41,511 nt of DNA from an uncultured Candidatus Saccharibacteria bacterium. GTDB taxonomy: Bacteria; Patescibacteriota; Saccharimonadia; Saccharimonadales; Saccharimonadaceae. Below, piece after piece: positions 1-8,130 of this stretch. Within the stretch, counting starts at the first letter, position 1. Every line of letters starts with the position of its first letter. Position numbers and translations under genes: made by a program. The notes under the pieces were generated by a model. It had not been told where the DNA came from, searched no databases, and saw only the letters and a program-made list of their open reading frames with translations. The stretch is taken from NCBI GenBank assembly GCA_946532885.1, contig CAMNBP010000002.1, forward strand, positions 1-41,511, written 5' to 3'.

Positions 1-47
1 GCCTTTTAAGCAGGGTGTCGTGAGTTCAAGTCTCACCGGACTCACCA
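1..47 (+). tRNA. tRNA-Lys(UUU), 3' part
   Basis: Only the 3' portion lies in the window. The anticodon loop CTTTTAA (3-9) gives anticodon TTT, and bases 1-2 pair with 10-11 of the anticodon stem. A 5-nt variable loop follows (15-19). The T arm is GTGAG-TTCAAGT-CTCAC (20-36), then the 3' acceptor strand CGGACTC (37-43), discriminator A and an encoded CCA (45-47). The 5' acceptor strand should be GAGTCCG, outside the window. Confidence 0.9.
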
Positions 48-280
48 TTTTTTTGCGAAGCAAAAAGTGAGGCCGGTCAGATTTGAACACTTGAAAATCG
101 AAGCCGGACTCACCATTTTTTTGCGAAGCAAAAAGTGAGGCCGGTCAGATTTGAACACTTGAAAATCGAAGCCGGACTCACCATTTTTTTGGAGAAAAAA
201 TGTGAGGCCGTGAGATTTGAACACTTGAAAATCGAAGCCGGACTCACCATTTTTTTGGAGAAAAGATTTGAACAGTTTTA
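20..280. repeat. Tandem ~68-bp repeats derived from the tRNA-Lys 3' end, each an imperfect palindrome
   Basis: The acceptor end CCGGACTCACCA of the tRNA (36-47) recurs at 104-115, 172-183 and 238-249, giving periods of 68, 68 and 66 bp. Between the copies is the segment GAGGCCGGTCAGATTTGAAC, the inverted complement of the tRNA T-arm/acceptor end with about 3 mismatches in 22. Each unit therefore folds back on itself. In the first two units the centre is a hairpin of TTTTTGC, GAA, GCAAAAA. In the last two the centre is degenerate (TTTTTT, GGAG, A-run). No gene-like coding signal is visible in 48-289. Confidence 0.85.
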
Positions 281-289
281 TTGCTCAAC

Positions 290-319
290 AAAAAACTCCC
301 CTGTCGTGGGGAGTTTTTT
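290..319 (-). terminator. Bidirectional intrinsic terminator
   Basis: The stem AAAAAACTCCCC / GGGGAGTTTTTT has a 5-6 nt loop and T-runs on both strands. It abuts the stop codon of the minus-strand gene ending at 320 and can also stop transcription coming from the tRNA-Lys side. Confidence 0.9.
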
Positions 320-1063
320 CTAGTACTTACCTACTACCTGATTCCAATTGGCGTAATTTGTGCCAGTCAACAATTCTCGATGGAATCCACGCTTTGTTTC
401 TGCTGGTTTTGCATCCTCGACCGGGGCTTCTTCTGATTTTTCCTCCGTCTTCTCTTCCGGTTCCTTCATCTCTATTACGATTTCATTAACCGGCTCACCA
501 GTCTTCTCTTCCGCCGACTCATCATTCTTCGCCAAAATCTTCTCTGGTTCATGTACGTCCGGCTTCTCAAGCAGAATCGGCTCTTCATTTTCCGCAGCGA
601 CAACCTTCGGCTTCTCTTCGTTAATGCCAGTTTCACAACTTTGCAGCATTTCATCCACCCGCAAAATTCGCAACAAACCACCGGCCACCTCCGCATCACC
701 CTTATTCAACTCATAGGTCGTACCGTTTACTACTACATAGAAATAATCATATCGCCGGCGGTCAAAAACGCCTTTCTTGTAGTGATCCGCCGCACAGCGC
801 ATGTCTGGATCATCTTTTATGCGTGCCAAAATCCTCTCGAATTCTGAAACATCTTCCGCATTTAGTTCAAAATCTTTCGTTTGGCGCGCAATTCCGAACT
901 TGTTCGCCCCCTTCTCGTCGCGACCAAGATAGAAACGTTTCCTCGTCAGAACAGATACTTTATTGCCATCAATCAAATAATCTTCGATACTATTAAATAC
1001 CGTCCCCTCGCGAAAATGCCCGAGATAGTATCTTTGTTCGATTGTTACAGTATTTACGCCCAC
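320..1063 (-). CDS. Hypothetical protein with acidic Glu/Lys/Pro-rich C-terminal tail
   Basis: This 247-residue protein is of a family I do not recognise. Residues 1-145 look globular, with several Tyr/Arg-rich strands. About residues 146-225 are a low-complexity acidic tail dominated by E, K, P and A. No signal peptide or membrane segment is visible, so it is probably cytoplasmic. The start is GTG (1061-1063), chosen because AAGGAG sits just upstream, inside the end of the preceding gene. It is the second gene of a pair with the membrane-anchored protein at 1074-1997 (10-nt gap), which suggests cotranscription and perhaps a functional link. It ends in a strong terminator. Confidence 0.75.
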   Translation of the reverse strand: MGVNTVTIEQRYYLGHFREGTVFNSIEDYLIDGNKVSVLTRKRFYLGRDEKGANKFGIARQTKDFELNAEDVSEFERILARIKDDPDMRCAADHYKKGVFDRRRYDYFYVVVNGTTYELNKGDAEVAGGLLRILRVDEMLQSCETGINEEKPKVVAAENEEPILLEKPDVHEPEKILAKNDESAEEKTGEPVNEIVIEMKEPEEKTEEKSEEAPVEDAKPAETKRGFHRELLTGTNYANWNQVVGKY

Positions 1064-1073
1064 CTTTTTCTCC

Positions 1074-1997
1074 TTACTCCGCTTCCGCTGTTTCTTTTTT
1101 CGCTTTAGTACGCTTAATAATAATTACCGCCACAATAATCAATACAATTATGCCACCAATCACAGCTAACACCCACCAAGGACAATTAATAACAACCTGC
1201 GAGCGCACCGCCTCAATCATTTCACCTTCCGCGTTCACAAAAGTAATTTTCTGCTCAACCGTAAATAGGCCAAAACCTATCGCGTCGGCACTTTCGCTAT
1301 CCAGCTTCAACGTCGCACCCGGAACAGCCTCTTTCTCTTCATCGACTATCGTCGTCCAGTCTGCTGCACCGCTTAGGCCACTCTTAACCTGCACAAAGTT
1401 TCTGACCGAAAAACCAGACTTGCCAATATTTGCAACTTCGGCCGTCGCCTTCACTTTATCACCAAAACTAAATGGCGCCACACTACTACTCTTTAGCTCG
1501 CCAGCAACCTTAAAGTCATCGCCATAAACATCTAGGCGCACATTTACATACTTTTCTTCTTCGCCAGCTAATACCTTAATTCGGGCATATTGACTACCAA
1601 CTTCCGCATCAGACGGAATCGTTACGCGCACACGAATCGTCTTTTCTTCGCCAGCAGCCACCACTTGCTTTACGGCGCCACCCACAATCGCCAGCCAATC
1701 TGCACACTTCTTTGAACCTTCGCTCAACCCCTCAATATCACTCTCAGCAAAACTCAGTTCAATTTTGGCTTCTTTATCGCCATTATTCTTTATTTTAAAG
1801 CCGCTCGTGTAACTGACGCCCTTTTGTGTCAACTGACCAAAATTCAGCAAGGAATCAATCTCTAGATCTACCGGACTCACTACTTCTGTAGTTGCGGCCT
1901 CCGCTTCTTCCTCGGCCATCGCGATTTGCGCCCCGAAACCAGTCAAACAAAAACCTGCCAAGAATAATCCAAGCACGGCCACTAATGCTCTTTTCAT
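1074..1997 (-). CDS. Secreted, C-terminally membrane-anchored surface protein with Ig-like/DUF916-like domain
   Basis: A protein of 307 residues. The N-terminal signal peptide begins MKRALVAVLGLFLAG and is followed by an acidic spacer. A beta-rich region of about 200 residues carries features of alternative-complex/DUF916-type Ig folds (LLNFGQLTQKGVSY near the start, then IPSDAEVGSQYARIKV). The C-terminus is a single hydrophobic helix (WWVLAVIGGIIVLIIVAV) with a positively charged cytoplasmic tail. The protein should therefore be displayed outside the cell on one C-terminal anchor. Two ATGs are adjacent; the second (1995-1997) has the better spacing from GAGG. The family assignment is inferred from the pattern; the exact domain is uncertain. 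Confidence 0.75.
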   Translation of the reverse strand: MKRALVAVLGLFLAGFCLTGFGAQIAMAEEEAEAATTEVVSPVDLEIDSLLNFGQLTQKGVSYTSGFKIKNNGDKEAKIELSFAESDIEGLSEGSKKCADWLAIVGGAVKQVVAAGEEKTIRVRVTIPSDAEVGSQYARIKVLAGEEEKYVNVRLDVYGDDFKVAGELKSSSVAPFSFGDKVKATAEVANIGKSGFSVRNFVQVKSGLSGAADWTTIVDEEKEAVPGATLKLDSESADAIGFGLFTVEQKITFVNAEGEMIEAVRSQVVINCPWWVLAVIGGIIVLIIVAVIIIKRTKAKKETAEAE

Positions 1998-2023
1998 CAT
2001 TTCCTCGCTTAACTTATGCTTAA

Positions 2024-2032
2024 ATGATAGCA
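2024..2032 (-). promoter_or_regulatory. Extended -10 promoter (TGC-TATCAT)
   Basis: It lies just after the upstream gene's terminator and gives a leader of roughly 17-20 nt carrying the GAGG ribosome binding site of the gene at 1074-1997. Confidence 0.5.
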
Positions 2033-2034
2033 CA

Positions 2035-2063
2035 AAAATCCCCCGGCTGTGAATAGCCGGGGG
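2035..2063 (-). terminator. Intrinsic terminator
   Basis: A 9-bp stem CCCCCGGCT / AGCCGGGGG (2040-2048 and 2055-2063) is followed on the minus strand by ATTTTTG. It terminates the gene ending at 2073. Confidence 0.9.
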
Positions 2064-2072
2064 ATCCCATTT

Positions 2073-2729
2073 TTAGTCACAATTGCCCGTCAAATCTTCC
2101 AGATCGAGCGTATTTTCGACTAGCGGCCAGCCATCCAGCTTTTTGCGCTCGCCGAACGCCTCCGCCAGTTTAATGAAATTCGCCTCACTCACGCGGAAGC
2201 TCACATCATTTCCGACATCGGACCATACCATGATTCTTTGCGGCGCATCGTCATTCGCTAGCTCTGCCTCATAGCTCACGCCATTCAACAGAACGTTTAA
2301 ACCACGCATCTTGCTGTCGACGTCCGTGCGCACCATCACTAAGCGTTTAATGCGGTAGCGTGCATTGCCGAAGTCGTCCGTTTCATCGAGTTCATATCCT
2401 TCAATGAAATAGTAATCAACGCCGTCGTCTCTCACTCCGGTTAGAACATTGCTCGTCATATCACGAGGCAGTCCATAATCCGCCATCATATCCGGCAAGT
2501 ACACCGTCAGTACTAACTTGCCTTCAACAATTTTGTAATTCATCAAACCTTCCATCTTATCCCCCTCCTTGGAACACTGCCCTCTATTCCAGGGCAAAAT
2601 CGCAATCAATACGACAGCTGCTATCACCAGCATCAGCGCACCAAACCAAGGCGCCACCTGACACATTACGATACCAGTCGCCACAAGCACCGTCGCCAGT
2701 ACAACGACTATTGTTTTGTTCAGCTTCAT
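2073..2729 (-). CDS. Membrane protein with two N-terminal helices and a C-terminal soluble domain
   Basis: A protein of 218 residues that I do not recognise. Two hydrophobic helices occupy about residues 5-45 (IVVVLATVLVATGIVM, then ALMLVIAAVVLIAIL). They are followed by a mixed alpha/beta domain of about 170 residues rich in D, E, Y and V. The start ATG at 2727-2729 is supported by AGGAGGGG a few bases upstream; an in-frame ATG at 2777 lacks such a signal. The gene stands alone, with its own strong promoter and terminator. Function unknown. Confidence 0.8.
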   Translation of the reverse strand: MKLNKTIVVVLATVLVATGIVMCQVAPWFGALMLVIAAVVLIAILPWNRGQCSKEGDKMEGLMNYKIVEGKLVLTVYLPDMMADYGLPRDMTSNVLTGVRDDGVDYYFIEGYELDETDDFGNARYRIKRLVMVRTDVDSKMRGLNVLLNGVSYEAELANDDAPQRIMVWSDVGNDVSFRVSEANFIKLAEAFGERKKLDGWPLVENTLDLEDLTGNCD

Positions 2730-2787
2730 ACTATCCCCTCCTCTCCGTGAAGCTGTGTGAAATGGGATTAAAAGCAACCAGAAATAC

Positions 2788-2806
2788 TCCTCTTTTCAGA
2801 AGAGGT
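2788..2806. other. Hairpin in the 5' leader
   Basis: CCTCTT / AAGAGG with a 5-nt loop lies in the ~80-nt leader of the gene at 2073-2729, just downstream of its predicted start site. It may stabilise the 5' end; there is no T-run to make it a terminator in that direction. Confidence 0.4.
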
Positions 2807-2817
2807 TCTATCTTTAT

Positions 2818-2846
2818 ATTATATCACAAAAAGCACAAAAAATCAA
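2818..2846 (-). promoter_or_regulatory. Sigma70-type promoter, TTGATT-17-TATAAT
   Basis: The -35 TTGATT (2841-2846) and perfect -10 TATAAT (2818-2823) are 17 nt apart, with a TGA extension before the -10. It drives the gene at 2073-2729. Confidence 0.85.
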
Positions 2847-2890
2847 TCGAACAAATTTTTTACCTTTTATTTCATCTATAAACCGTTTAT

Positions 2891-2899
2891 TGTTATAAT
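2891..2899 (+). promoter_or_regulatory. Extended -10 promoter, leaderless (TGT-TATAAT)
   Basis: The -10 ends 7 nt before the ATG at 2907, so the transcript should begin at or near the start codon. No ribosome binding site is present. It is divergent from the promoter at 2818-2846. Confidence 0.75.
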
Positions 2900-2906
2900 A
2901 ATAATT

Positions 2907-4814
2907 ATGCGTAAGCATATCGTAGGAATAGATACGTTGCGATGTTTGGCGATGGTGATGATAGTTGTCTATCATTGTTTCCCAAATTTTTATGCCGGCG
3001 GTTTCATTGCGGTTGAAACTTTTTTCGTTATTTCCGGTTATTTTATCTGCGATATGCTGCTCCGCGCCGCCAAGGACGAAGAACATTTTGGCAGCCTGCG
3101 CAGTTTTTGGTCTTTTCTTTGGAACCGTCTTAAGCGTTTCGTGCCAGTTCTATTCCTCTGCATTGTTCTAACTCTTTCAGTTGCCTTTTTTGCCGACCAA
3201 AACTTTCTTACCGGCTCCCGCGAAAACACTCTATTTGCCGCCACTTTCTCAACCAATATCGCCAATATAGTTCGTAACCTTTCATATGAGCAATCTATCG
3301 TGCCGAATTTATTCAATCATACTTGGTTCTTAGCGCTCGAACTTCAGATTTGTATCGTCTTTTATCTTTTAGTTGCCGCAATCTATCGCATTTTCTTTGG
3401 CAAGAAGACCGACAAATCCCATCGCCATTTCTGCGTCAGCTTTGGCGTTATAACTTTATTACTCGCCATTACGTCATATTTGCTCATGTATGCCTACGGT
3501 GGCTGGTTCACACTCCAAGATCGCGCTTATTTCGGCCCAGATTCTCACGCCGGCGCTTTCTTGCTTGGCGCGACGCTATCCAGCTTCATGTTGGCTACAA
3601 AGCAAAAGGAACTCAAGCGTATCGCTAAGATTATCTTAACTATCCCCGCCATCATCTTATTCGGCGGGATTATCGCCTACGGCTTCTTCGCCAACTACTC
3701 AGCCAGTTCCACCTATACTTATGTATTAGCTCTCACTGCATTTATCAGCGCCATCATCGTTTTTCTGATTATGCGCATCGGTGCCACCAAGAAATACAAA
3801 CTCATCGCACCGTTCGAATATCTTGGTCGCATCTCATTTGCGGTTTACCTACTACATTATCCATTCAATATTCTATTTCCAAGCATTTTTCAGGGCGTGC
3901 CACTCAATATTGTTCCGTATATCGCCATTGCCGCCAGTCTCATTGTCGCCGTCTTGCTCGACAAGGTCTTTGTGCCATTCAGCGCCAAGCATAAAATCAT
4001 TTTTAGCATCATCCTAGTTGCTAGCCTTGTTTTGCCAGTCTGGTCGCTAGTTAAAGCCCCCGCCAAGTCCACCATCGAAGAACAACTCGAACAAGAACTT
4101 GCACTCGCTGAAGGCCAGAATCCGGAAACCGAAATCGATATTAGCTCATTAGACTACAGTGGCGGCATCTCTTTCATCAAAAGCGTCGAAACTTCAATGA
4201 ATTATTTCGACGCCGCTAAGAGCTTTGCTAAACCACGCCCGGTCATCAAACAATACACAAAGCCGGGTAGCTATAATACTAGCGGTCGCGCACAATGGAA
4301 CACGCCAAACCTATCAAACATCTCCGCCCTCAGTAGCTCCCGCATACTCGTCATTGGCGACTCAGTTGTACTTGGTGCCCAAAGCGCCATAAAGTCCACT
4401 ATCGGCGGTTCTTATGTCGACGCGATGGGATCACGCAATATGGCCGATGCCATCAATCTTCTTGCAACTTATCGCTCCGCGAACGGTGGCAACTTGCCGC
4501 ACATTATCGTACTCGGCCTAGTCACTAACTATTACGCCTTCACTGCTGACACACTCCAAACTATCGTAAATACCGCCGGCGCCGACCATCAATTCATCTT
4601 TATGACTGGTTATTGCGGTAGCTATTCTCGCCAAACCCAAAACAACACCATCCGCGCTTTCGCACAGTCTCACGCTAATGTTCATGTCGGCGACTGGGAA
4701 AGCCTCATTAAAGGCAACCCTGACGCATATACCGGATCCGACCATATTCATCTCAACCCTAACGGCCGTACTGCCTATGCCAACCTAATAAAAGGAATCG
4801 TTGATAACCTATGA
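2907..4814 (+). CDS. Acyltransferase-3 family / SGNH-hydrolase protein, OatA-like
   Basis: A 635-residue polytopic membrane protein. The N-terminal ~370 residues form the acyltransferase-3 domain with about 10 helices, opening GIDTLRCLAMVMIVVYH and keeping FFVISGYF. After a linker, residues ~476-635 are an SGNH/GDSL esterase-type domain: GDSV gives Ser486, and SDHIHL supplies Asp612 and His615. This is the layout of peptidoglycan or surface-glycan O-acetyltransferases such as OatA, where the membrane part passes acetyl groups out and the outer domain transfers them. The target here is unknown. The stop overlaps the next start (ATGA), so the two genes are translationally coupled. Confidence 0.88.
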   Translation: MRKHIVGIDTLRCLAMVMIVVYHCFPNFYAGGFIAVETFFVISGYFICDMLLRAAKDEEHFGSLRSFWSFLWNRLKRFVPVLFLCIVLTLSVAFFADQNFLTGSRENTLFAATFSTNIANIVRNLSYEQSIVPNLFNHTWFLALELQICIVFYLLVAAIYRIFFGKKTDKSHRHFCVSFGVITLLLAITSYLLMYAYGGWFTLQDRAYFGPDSHAGAFLLGATLSSFMLATKQKELKRIAKIILTIPAIILFGGIIAYGFFANYSASSTYTYVLALTAFISAIIVFLIMRIGATKKYKLIAPFEYLGRISFAVYLLHYPFNILFPSIFQGVPLNIVPYIAIAASLIVAVLLDKVFVPFSAKHKIIFSIILVASLVLPVWSLVKAPAKSTIEEQLEQELALAEGQNPETEIDISSLDYSGGISFIKSVETSMNYFDAAKSFAKPRPVIKQYTKPGSYNTSGRAQWNTPNLSNISALSSSRILVIGDSVVLGAQSAIKSTIGGSYVDAMGSRNMADAINLLATYRSANGGNLPHIIVLGLVTNYYAFTADTLQTIVNTAGADHQFIFMTGYCGSYSRQTQNNTIRAFAQSHANVHVGDWESLIKGNPDAYTGSDHIHLNPNGRTAYANLIKGIVDNL

Positions 4815-5545
4815 AAAAGTTTCTAAAAATCATTCCGAGAATTATCTTCTTAATCGTATTGCTTTCCGGCATTGCCGGTCTCACTTGGTACGAAATTAGT
4901 TCCATCAATCAAAAGGAACGCGACCGCCAATATATCATTTACAACGAAGCCAAAAAGGACCTCACCCTCAACCTCAACCTTGTCAAAGTTGCTATCCTCA
5001 CAAAAGACGCTAAGCTCTATGACCAAAGCATCAAAAACATTGATTCTAGCCTTCAAACAGTCAATAAATATTCCATCATTCGCGCCGAGCAAGCTACCAC
5101 TACTCAACGCGTTCTAGATTACAGCAATCTTCTCAAAAGCCGTCAAACTACTCTAACGGAAATGATTTCCATTAACGACGCCATCAATCTAGCCACGAAA
5201 ACCGTCGGCGAAAATTTTGGCGACGCTAATGCTCTTTCGCGCGACTCACTACGTAATGCCAGTGCAATTGTTTCCGGACTAAAGATTCCAACCGAGAACT
5301 ACAATACCAAAACTTCCCTTGCCGTTGCCGAAAAAGTCAATCAAATTCTCGCCAAGATGGAAGATTCCGCCAATAAACTCTCCGCCTGCATCGACACCTG
5401 TTATCAAGAGAATATTGTCGAAATCTCTAACGACATGTCCAACAGCCTCGGCGCAATGGTCCAGGGCTTTCCTGAACTAAATCAGGCCTTCATTGCCGAG
5501 TTTCAACTCGACCGTCTTTCCGAACTTATCAAATCACTCGAATAG
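4811..5545 (+). CDS. Membrane-anchored helical protein coupled to the acyltransferase
   Basis: A 244-residue protein with one N-terminal hydrophobic helix (IIFLIVLLSGIAGLTWYEI, about residues 10-30). The rest is long and almost entirely helical, with heptad-like spacing, and should lie outside the membrane. The pair Cys-Ile-Asp-Thr-Cys near residue 195 could form a disulphide. The start ATG overlaps the stop of the preceding gene by 4 nt, which argues for a joint role with the acyltransferase. I do not recognise the family. Confidence 0.75.
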   Translation: MKKFLKIIPRIIFLIVLLSGIAGLTWYEISSINQKERDRQYIIYNEAKKDLTLNLNLVKVAILTKDAKLYDQSIKNIDSSLQTVNKYSIIRAEQATTTQRVLDYSNLLKSRQTTLTEMISINDAINLATKTVGENFGDANALSRDSLRNASAIVSGLKIPTENYNTKTSLAVAEKVNQILAKMEDSANKLSACIDTCYQENIVEISNDMSNSLGAMVQGFPELNQAFIAEFQLDRLSELIKSLE

Positions 5546-5552
5546 CAAGCAT

Positions 5553-5576
5553 AAAAAAATTGCCCACATGGGCAAT
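5553..5576 (-). terminator. Intrinsic terminator of tRNA-Leu(GAG)
   Basis: The stem ATTGCCC / GGGCAAT (5559-5576) has a 4-nt loop and is followed on the minus strand by seven Ts. On the plus strand the same hairpin lacks a T-run, so it would stop the acyltransferase operon only weakly. Confidence 0.85.
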
Positions 5577-5590
5577 CCTGATTCAAATAA

Positions 5591-5681
5591 TGGTGCACCC
5601 GACTAGACTCGAACTAGCACAGCCGTAAAAGTGGCCACTAGCACCTCAAGCTAGCGTGTCTACCAATTCCACCACGGGTGC
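5591..5681 (-). tRNA. tRNA-Leu(GAG)
   Basis: A full cloverleaf with long class II variable arm. The acceptor is GCACCCG / CGGGTGC. The D-arm region reads TGGTAGACACG. The anticodon stem CTAGC / GCTAG encloses TTGAGGT (anticodon GAG), the T loop is TTCGAGT, and the CCA is encoded at 5591-5593. A terminator lies 14 nt downstream. Confidence 0.95.
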
Positions 5682-5692
5682 AACACGCTATT

Positions 5693-5720
5693 ATTGTAGC
5701 ATATTAAATCTAACTTGTAA
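5693..5720 (-). promoter_or_regulatory. Promoter of tRNA-Leu(GAG), TTACAA-16-TACAAT
   Basis: The -10 TACAAT (5693-5698) has a TGC extension; the -35 TTACAA is at 5715-5720. The predicted start leaves a 5' leader of about 5 nt for RNase P. Confidence 0.7.
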
Positions 5721-5736
5721 ATCTTAACCGCTGCAC

Positions 5737-7515
5737 TTATGGCGTCTGCATGACGTTGGCATGGCTTGTCGCCCAATACTCTACGTCGGAGAAACGATCC
5801 AAGGCATCGGTAAATTCCGCATCATCTGAAAAGATGCGAATATCGTCTTGATAATAATAATCCATCGCCGACTGATAAATACCGATTGCCGGCACTTCAT
5901 TCACCCAACGTTGCAAGAAAGCGTTCAACTTTACCGTTCGCAAATTTTCGTCCAAGGTAATTCTTGATGTTAACAAAGCGTCATCCGCCAAAGCGTTGCC
6001 GTAATTACTGAAATTCCAACCATTACTATTCGCTTGCGACGAACTGTAATATACAAACGGGTCAGCACTCACACCCAAATCTACTTCATAGAATAAGATA
6101 TCATAGTCGCGCGGACGTAATACTTGTGCAAAGAAATCCATGTTTGGCTGTGAATCATCAAATACATTCACAGTAACGGTGAAGCCTAATTCTTCGAGCT
6201 GCTCCGCAAAACGTTGCGCGACGCCTTGAATTGGCTCACGTTTACGTACTGCCAAATTTAGAGTCACTGGCATGCCCGTTTCATCCGTCAACTTGCCATT
6301 TTCGTCATAAATCAACTTCGCATTCCCAATCAACTTCTTTGCACTCTCAACGTCATATTCCGCTAATGCCGGATAAGTCAAAGCCTCTTCTTGGGTCTTA
6401 AGGAATGGGTAATCCAAATTGCGGACCTCATCAATCCCCTCGCGCACCTTTGTCATGTCGACGCCACGCTGAATCGCCTGGCGTAAGGCCAAAGACTTCA
6501 GTACTGCACTCTGCGTGTTAATGAAGGCATATACACCGCCATTTGTTAACTTTGTGCGATGGTTAATCTTTAAGCCATCCGCATTAATGTTTTCCGCTGT
6601 CGCTAGGGCCGTCGAATCACGCAACGCGTCTACAATCTTACCTACATTATCGTAGGTTCGCAAATTAAAGCTCGCTAACTTGGCTTTATTGCCATAGTAG
6701 TGGTCATTACGCTGTAAATAGACAACCTGCAGATAACGGTTTGTGCCACCGCCCGACTGCAAAGCTTTAAACATGAATGGACCAGATCCTACTGGATTAC
6801 TCGAGAAACTATCCTCATACACCAAAGCTGGACTCACATCCTTCAAAATGTGTGACGGCAGCAATGGGAATTCCAACGTGTCAGCAAAATCCAAATACAC
6901 CGAAGGTAGAGTAAACACCACTGTTTTTTCATCAGTCTTTTCGAGTTGGATATTCGAAAAATCTGCCGAAATCGTTGTTTTTGCTGAATTATCATTAATC
7001 AAACCAATTGTATAAATAATGTCGTCAGCCGTAATTTCTTCACCGTCCGACCACCTTAAATTATCGCGCAAAGTAACCGTCCAAACCTTACCAGTCTCAT
7101 CCATTGTCACACTCTTCGCCAAGTCCATACCAATATGTCCAGACACATCTGGGGAAGTTAAGTTCGCAAACAATAACTTTGCGAGAGTTTTTTCCGAGCT
7201 TGTCGTCGCATAAAGCGGGTTCATGCTCTTGATTTCGCCTAAACTTGCCTCGGTGTATTCACCACCTTCTGTAAAAGCGGTTGTTTCATAAGATGAGCTA
7301 TACCAAATAATTTGCACAATCGCGAGCAAAAACACCACGGTTACTAAAAGCACCCATTCAACCACCCACAAACGTACTTCGCGTACGTTTTTAAGGCGCT
7401 GAATAAACATGGTCGAAAAATGATCACTCGCCTTTTCGCCGAATTCATTGGCGCGCGTCAAAAAATCCTTGTTCCGCTCTCCAAGTTTGCCCACACTTTT
7501 ATTTCTTTTCTTCAT
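5737..7515 (-). CDS. Membrane-anchored extracellular solute-binding protein, family 5 (peptide/oligopeptide type)
   Basis: A 592-residue protein. About 48 basic cytoplasmic residues precede an uncleaved anchor helix (residues ~49-71, VVEWVLLVTVVFLLAI). A long SBP_bac_5 domain follows: EIKSMNPLYATTSSEKTLAK, then LRDNLRWSDGEEITADDIIY. Relatives bind peptides or nickel for ABC importers. No permease or ATPase gene is in this window, and a membrane anchor with a long N-terminal extension replaces the usual lipoprotein signal. It is the last gene of the uvrC operon: secG stops 3 nt upstream (TAG-TGA-ATG), and with no clear Shine-Dalgarno it is probably translated by coupling. Confidence 0.88.
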   Translation of the reverse strand: MKKRNKSVGKLGERNKDFLTRANEFGEKASDHFSTMFIQRLKNVREVRLWVVEWVLLVTVVFLLAIVQIIWYSSSYETTAFTEGGEYTEASLGEIKSMNPLYATTSSEKTLAKLLFANLTSPDVSGHIGMDLAKSVTMDETGKVWTVTLRDNLRWSDGEEITADDIIYTIGLINDNSAKTTISADFSNIQLEKTDEKTVVFTLPSVYLDFADTLEFPLLPSHILKDVSPALVYEDSFSSNPVGSGPFMFKALQSGGGTNRYLQVVYLQRNDHYYGNKAKLASFNLRTYDNVGKIVDALRDSTALATAENINADGLKINHRTKLTNGGVYAFINTQSAVLKSLALRQAIQRGVDMTKVREGIDEVRNLDYPFLKTQEEALTYPALAEYDVESAKKLIGNAKLIYDENGKLTDETGMPVTLNLAVRKREPIQGVAQRFAEQLEELGFTVTVNVFDDSQPNMDFFAQVLRPRDYDILFYEVDLGVSADPFVYYSSSQANSNGWNFSNYGNALADDALLTSRITLDENLRTVKLNAFLQRWVNEVPAIGIYQSAMDYYYQDDIRIFSDDAEFTDALDRFSDVEYWATSHANVMQTP

Positions 7516-7518
7516 TCA

Positions 7519-7740
7519 CTATATGATTAGAATTGATAGAATCGACAAAACGAAAATAACAGCAATTACAATCGTTGCGTTATACATAGATTTCTCAAGG
7601 CCACGGCGCTCGGTATTAAGCTCACCTGAACCACCAAAGCCAGCACCTAATGAGGCGCCACGTTGTTGCAAGAGAACCAACAATACCAACAAAATCGCCG
7701 AAGCAAATACTACTATATTGAGAATCACACCTATATCCAT
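7519..7740 (-). CDS. secG: Preprotein translocase subunit SecG
   Basis: At 73 residues this is the normal length for the family. Helix 1 (VILNIVVFASAILLVLLVL) is followed by the family's signature loop QQRGASLGAGFGGSGE, then helix 2 near the C-terminus. SecG is the small stimulatory partner of SecYE in the secretion channel. It sits between the PF04020 membrane protein (5-nt gap) and the solute-binding protein (3-nt gap), so it is part of one tightly packed operon; its product would also export the many surface proteins encoded nearby. Confidence 0.93.
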   Translation of the reverse strand: MDIGVILNIVVFASAILLVLLVLLQQRGASLGAGFGGSGELNTERRGLEKSMYNATIVIAVIFVLSILSILII

Positions 7741-7745
7741 GTGTC

Positions 7746-8123
7746 TTATTTTACATCAGGAAGCACTAAATTGACAAGGTAGTTGAACAGCGAAATAACC
7801 AAGCATCCCCCAACTGCTCCCCAAAAGTCAATCGTTACGTTCGGAATAATCCAAATCGTCAACGCCACCATCGCCGCATTCAGAATCACCGTAAAAACAC
7901 CCAGCGTCACAAAAAGCACCGGCAATGCCAAAATCGTAGCTATCGGCTTCACGATTGAGTTCACAACTGCAAATAGCAGACCAGCCAGCACATACAACCA
8001 CCAAGTGCCACGTAGCCACTCGTATCCTTCCTTGAAGCCACAAAACCAGTTTATGCACAAAAACATAGCAAAAACCGACACAAACCAACGCAATAGGAAT
8101 GACATTATCTGTCTTTTTATCAT
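7746..8123 (-). CDS. PF04020-type membrane protein (mycobacterial-type 'phage holin family 4')
   Basis: A 125-residue protein with four hydrophobic helices. The characteristic central stretch is AVVNSIVKPIATILALPVLF, followed by LGVFTVILNAAMVALTIWI. Despite the family's holin label, members are ordinary chromosomal membrane proteins of unknown function in many phyla. The ATG at 8121-8123 has AGGAGA a few bases upstream. The gene lies 7 nt after uvrC and 5 nt before secG, so it is cotranscribed with them. Nothing phage-like surrounds it. Confidence 0.82.
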   Translation of the reverse strand: MIKRQIMSFLLRWFVSVFAMFLCINWFCGFKEGYEWLRGTWWLYVLAGLLFAVVNSIVKPIATILALPVLFVTLGVFTVILNAAMVALTIWIIPNVTIDFWGAVGGCLVISLFNYLVNLVLPDVK

Positions 8124-8130
8124 AGCTCTC

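Noticed and set aside
36-250. CRISPR-like array (repeats of about 68 bp)
   Set aside because: The units are contiguous tandem copies of the tRNA end without unique spacers, and no cas genes are near.
42-323. Small ORFs in the tRNA-derived repeats
   Set aside because: They repeat the same peptide because the DNA repeats, and they have no start signals.
4805-4820. UGA recoded as glycine (genetic code 25)
   Set aside because: TGA at 4812-4814 ends the acyltransferase at an ATGA overlap with the next gene. Protein lengths fit families with TGA read as stop.
7746-8123. Phage holin implying a prophage
   Set aside because: PF04020 is a chromosomal family named after holins by resemblance; neighbours are secG and uvrC and no other phage gene is present.
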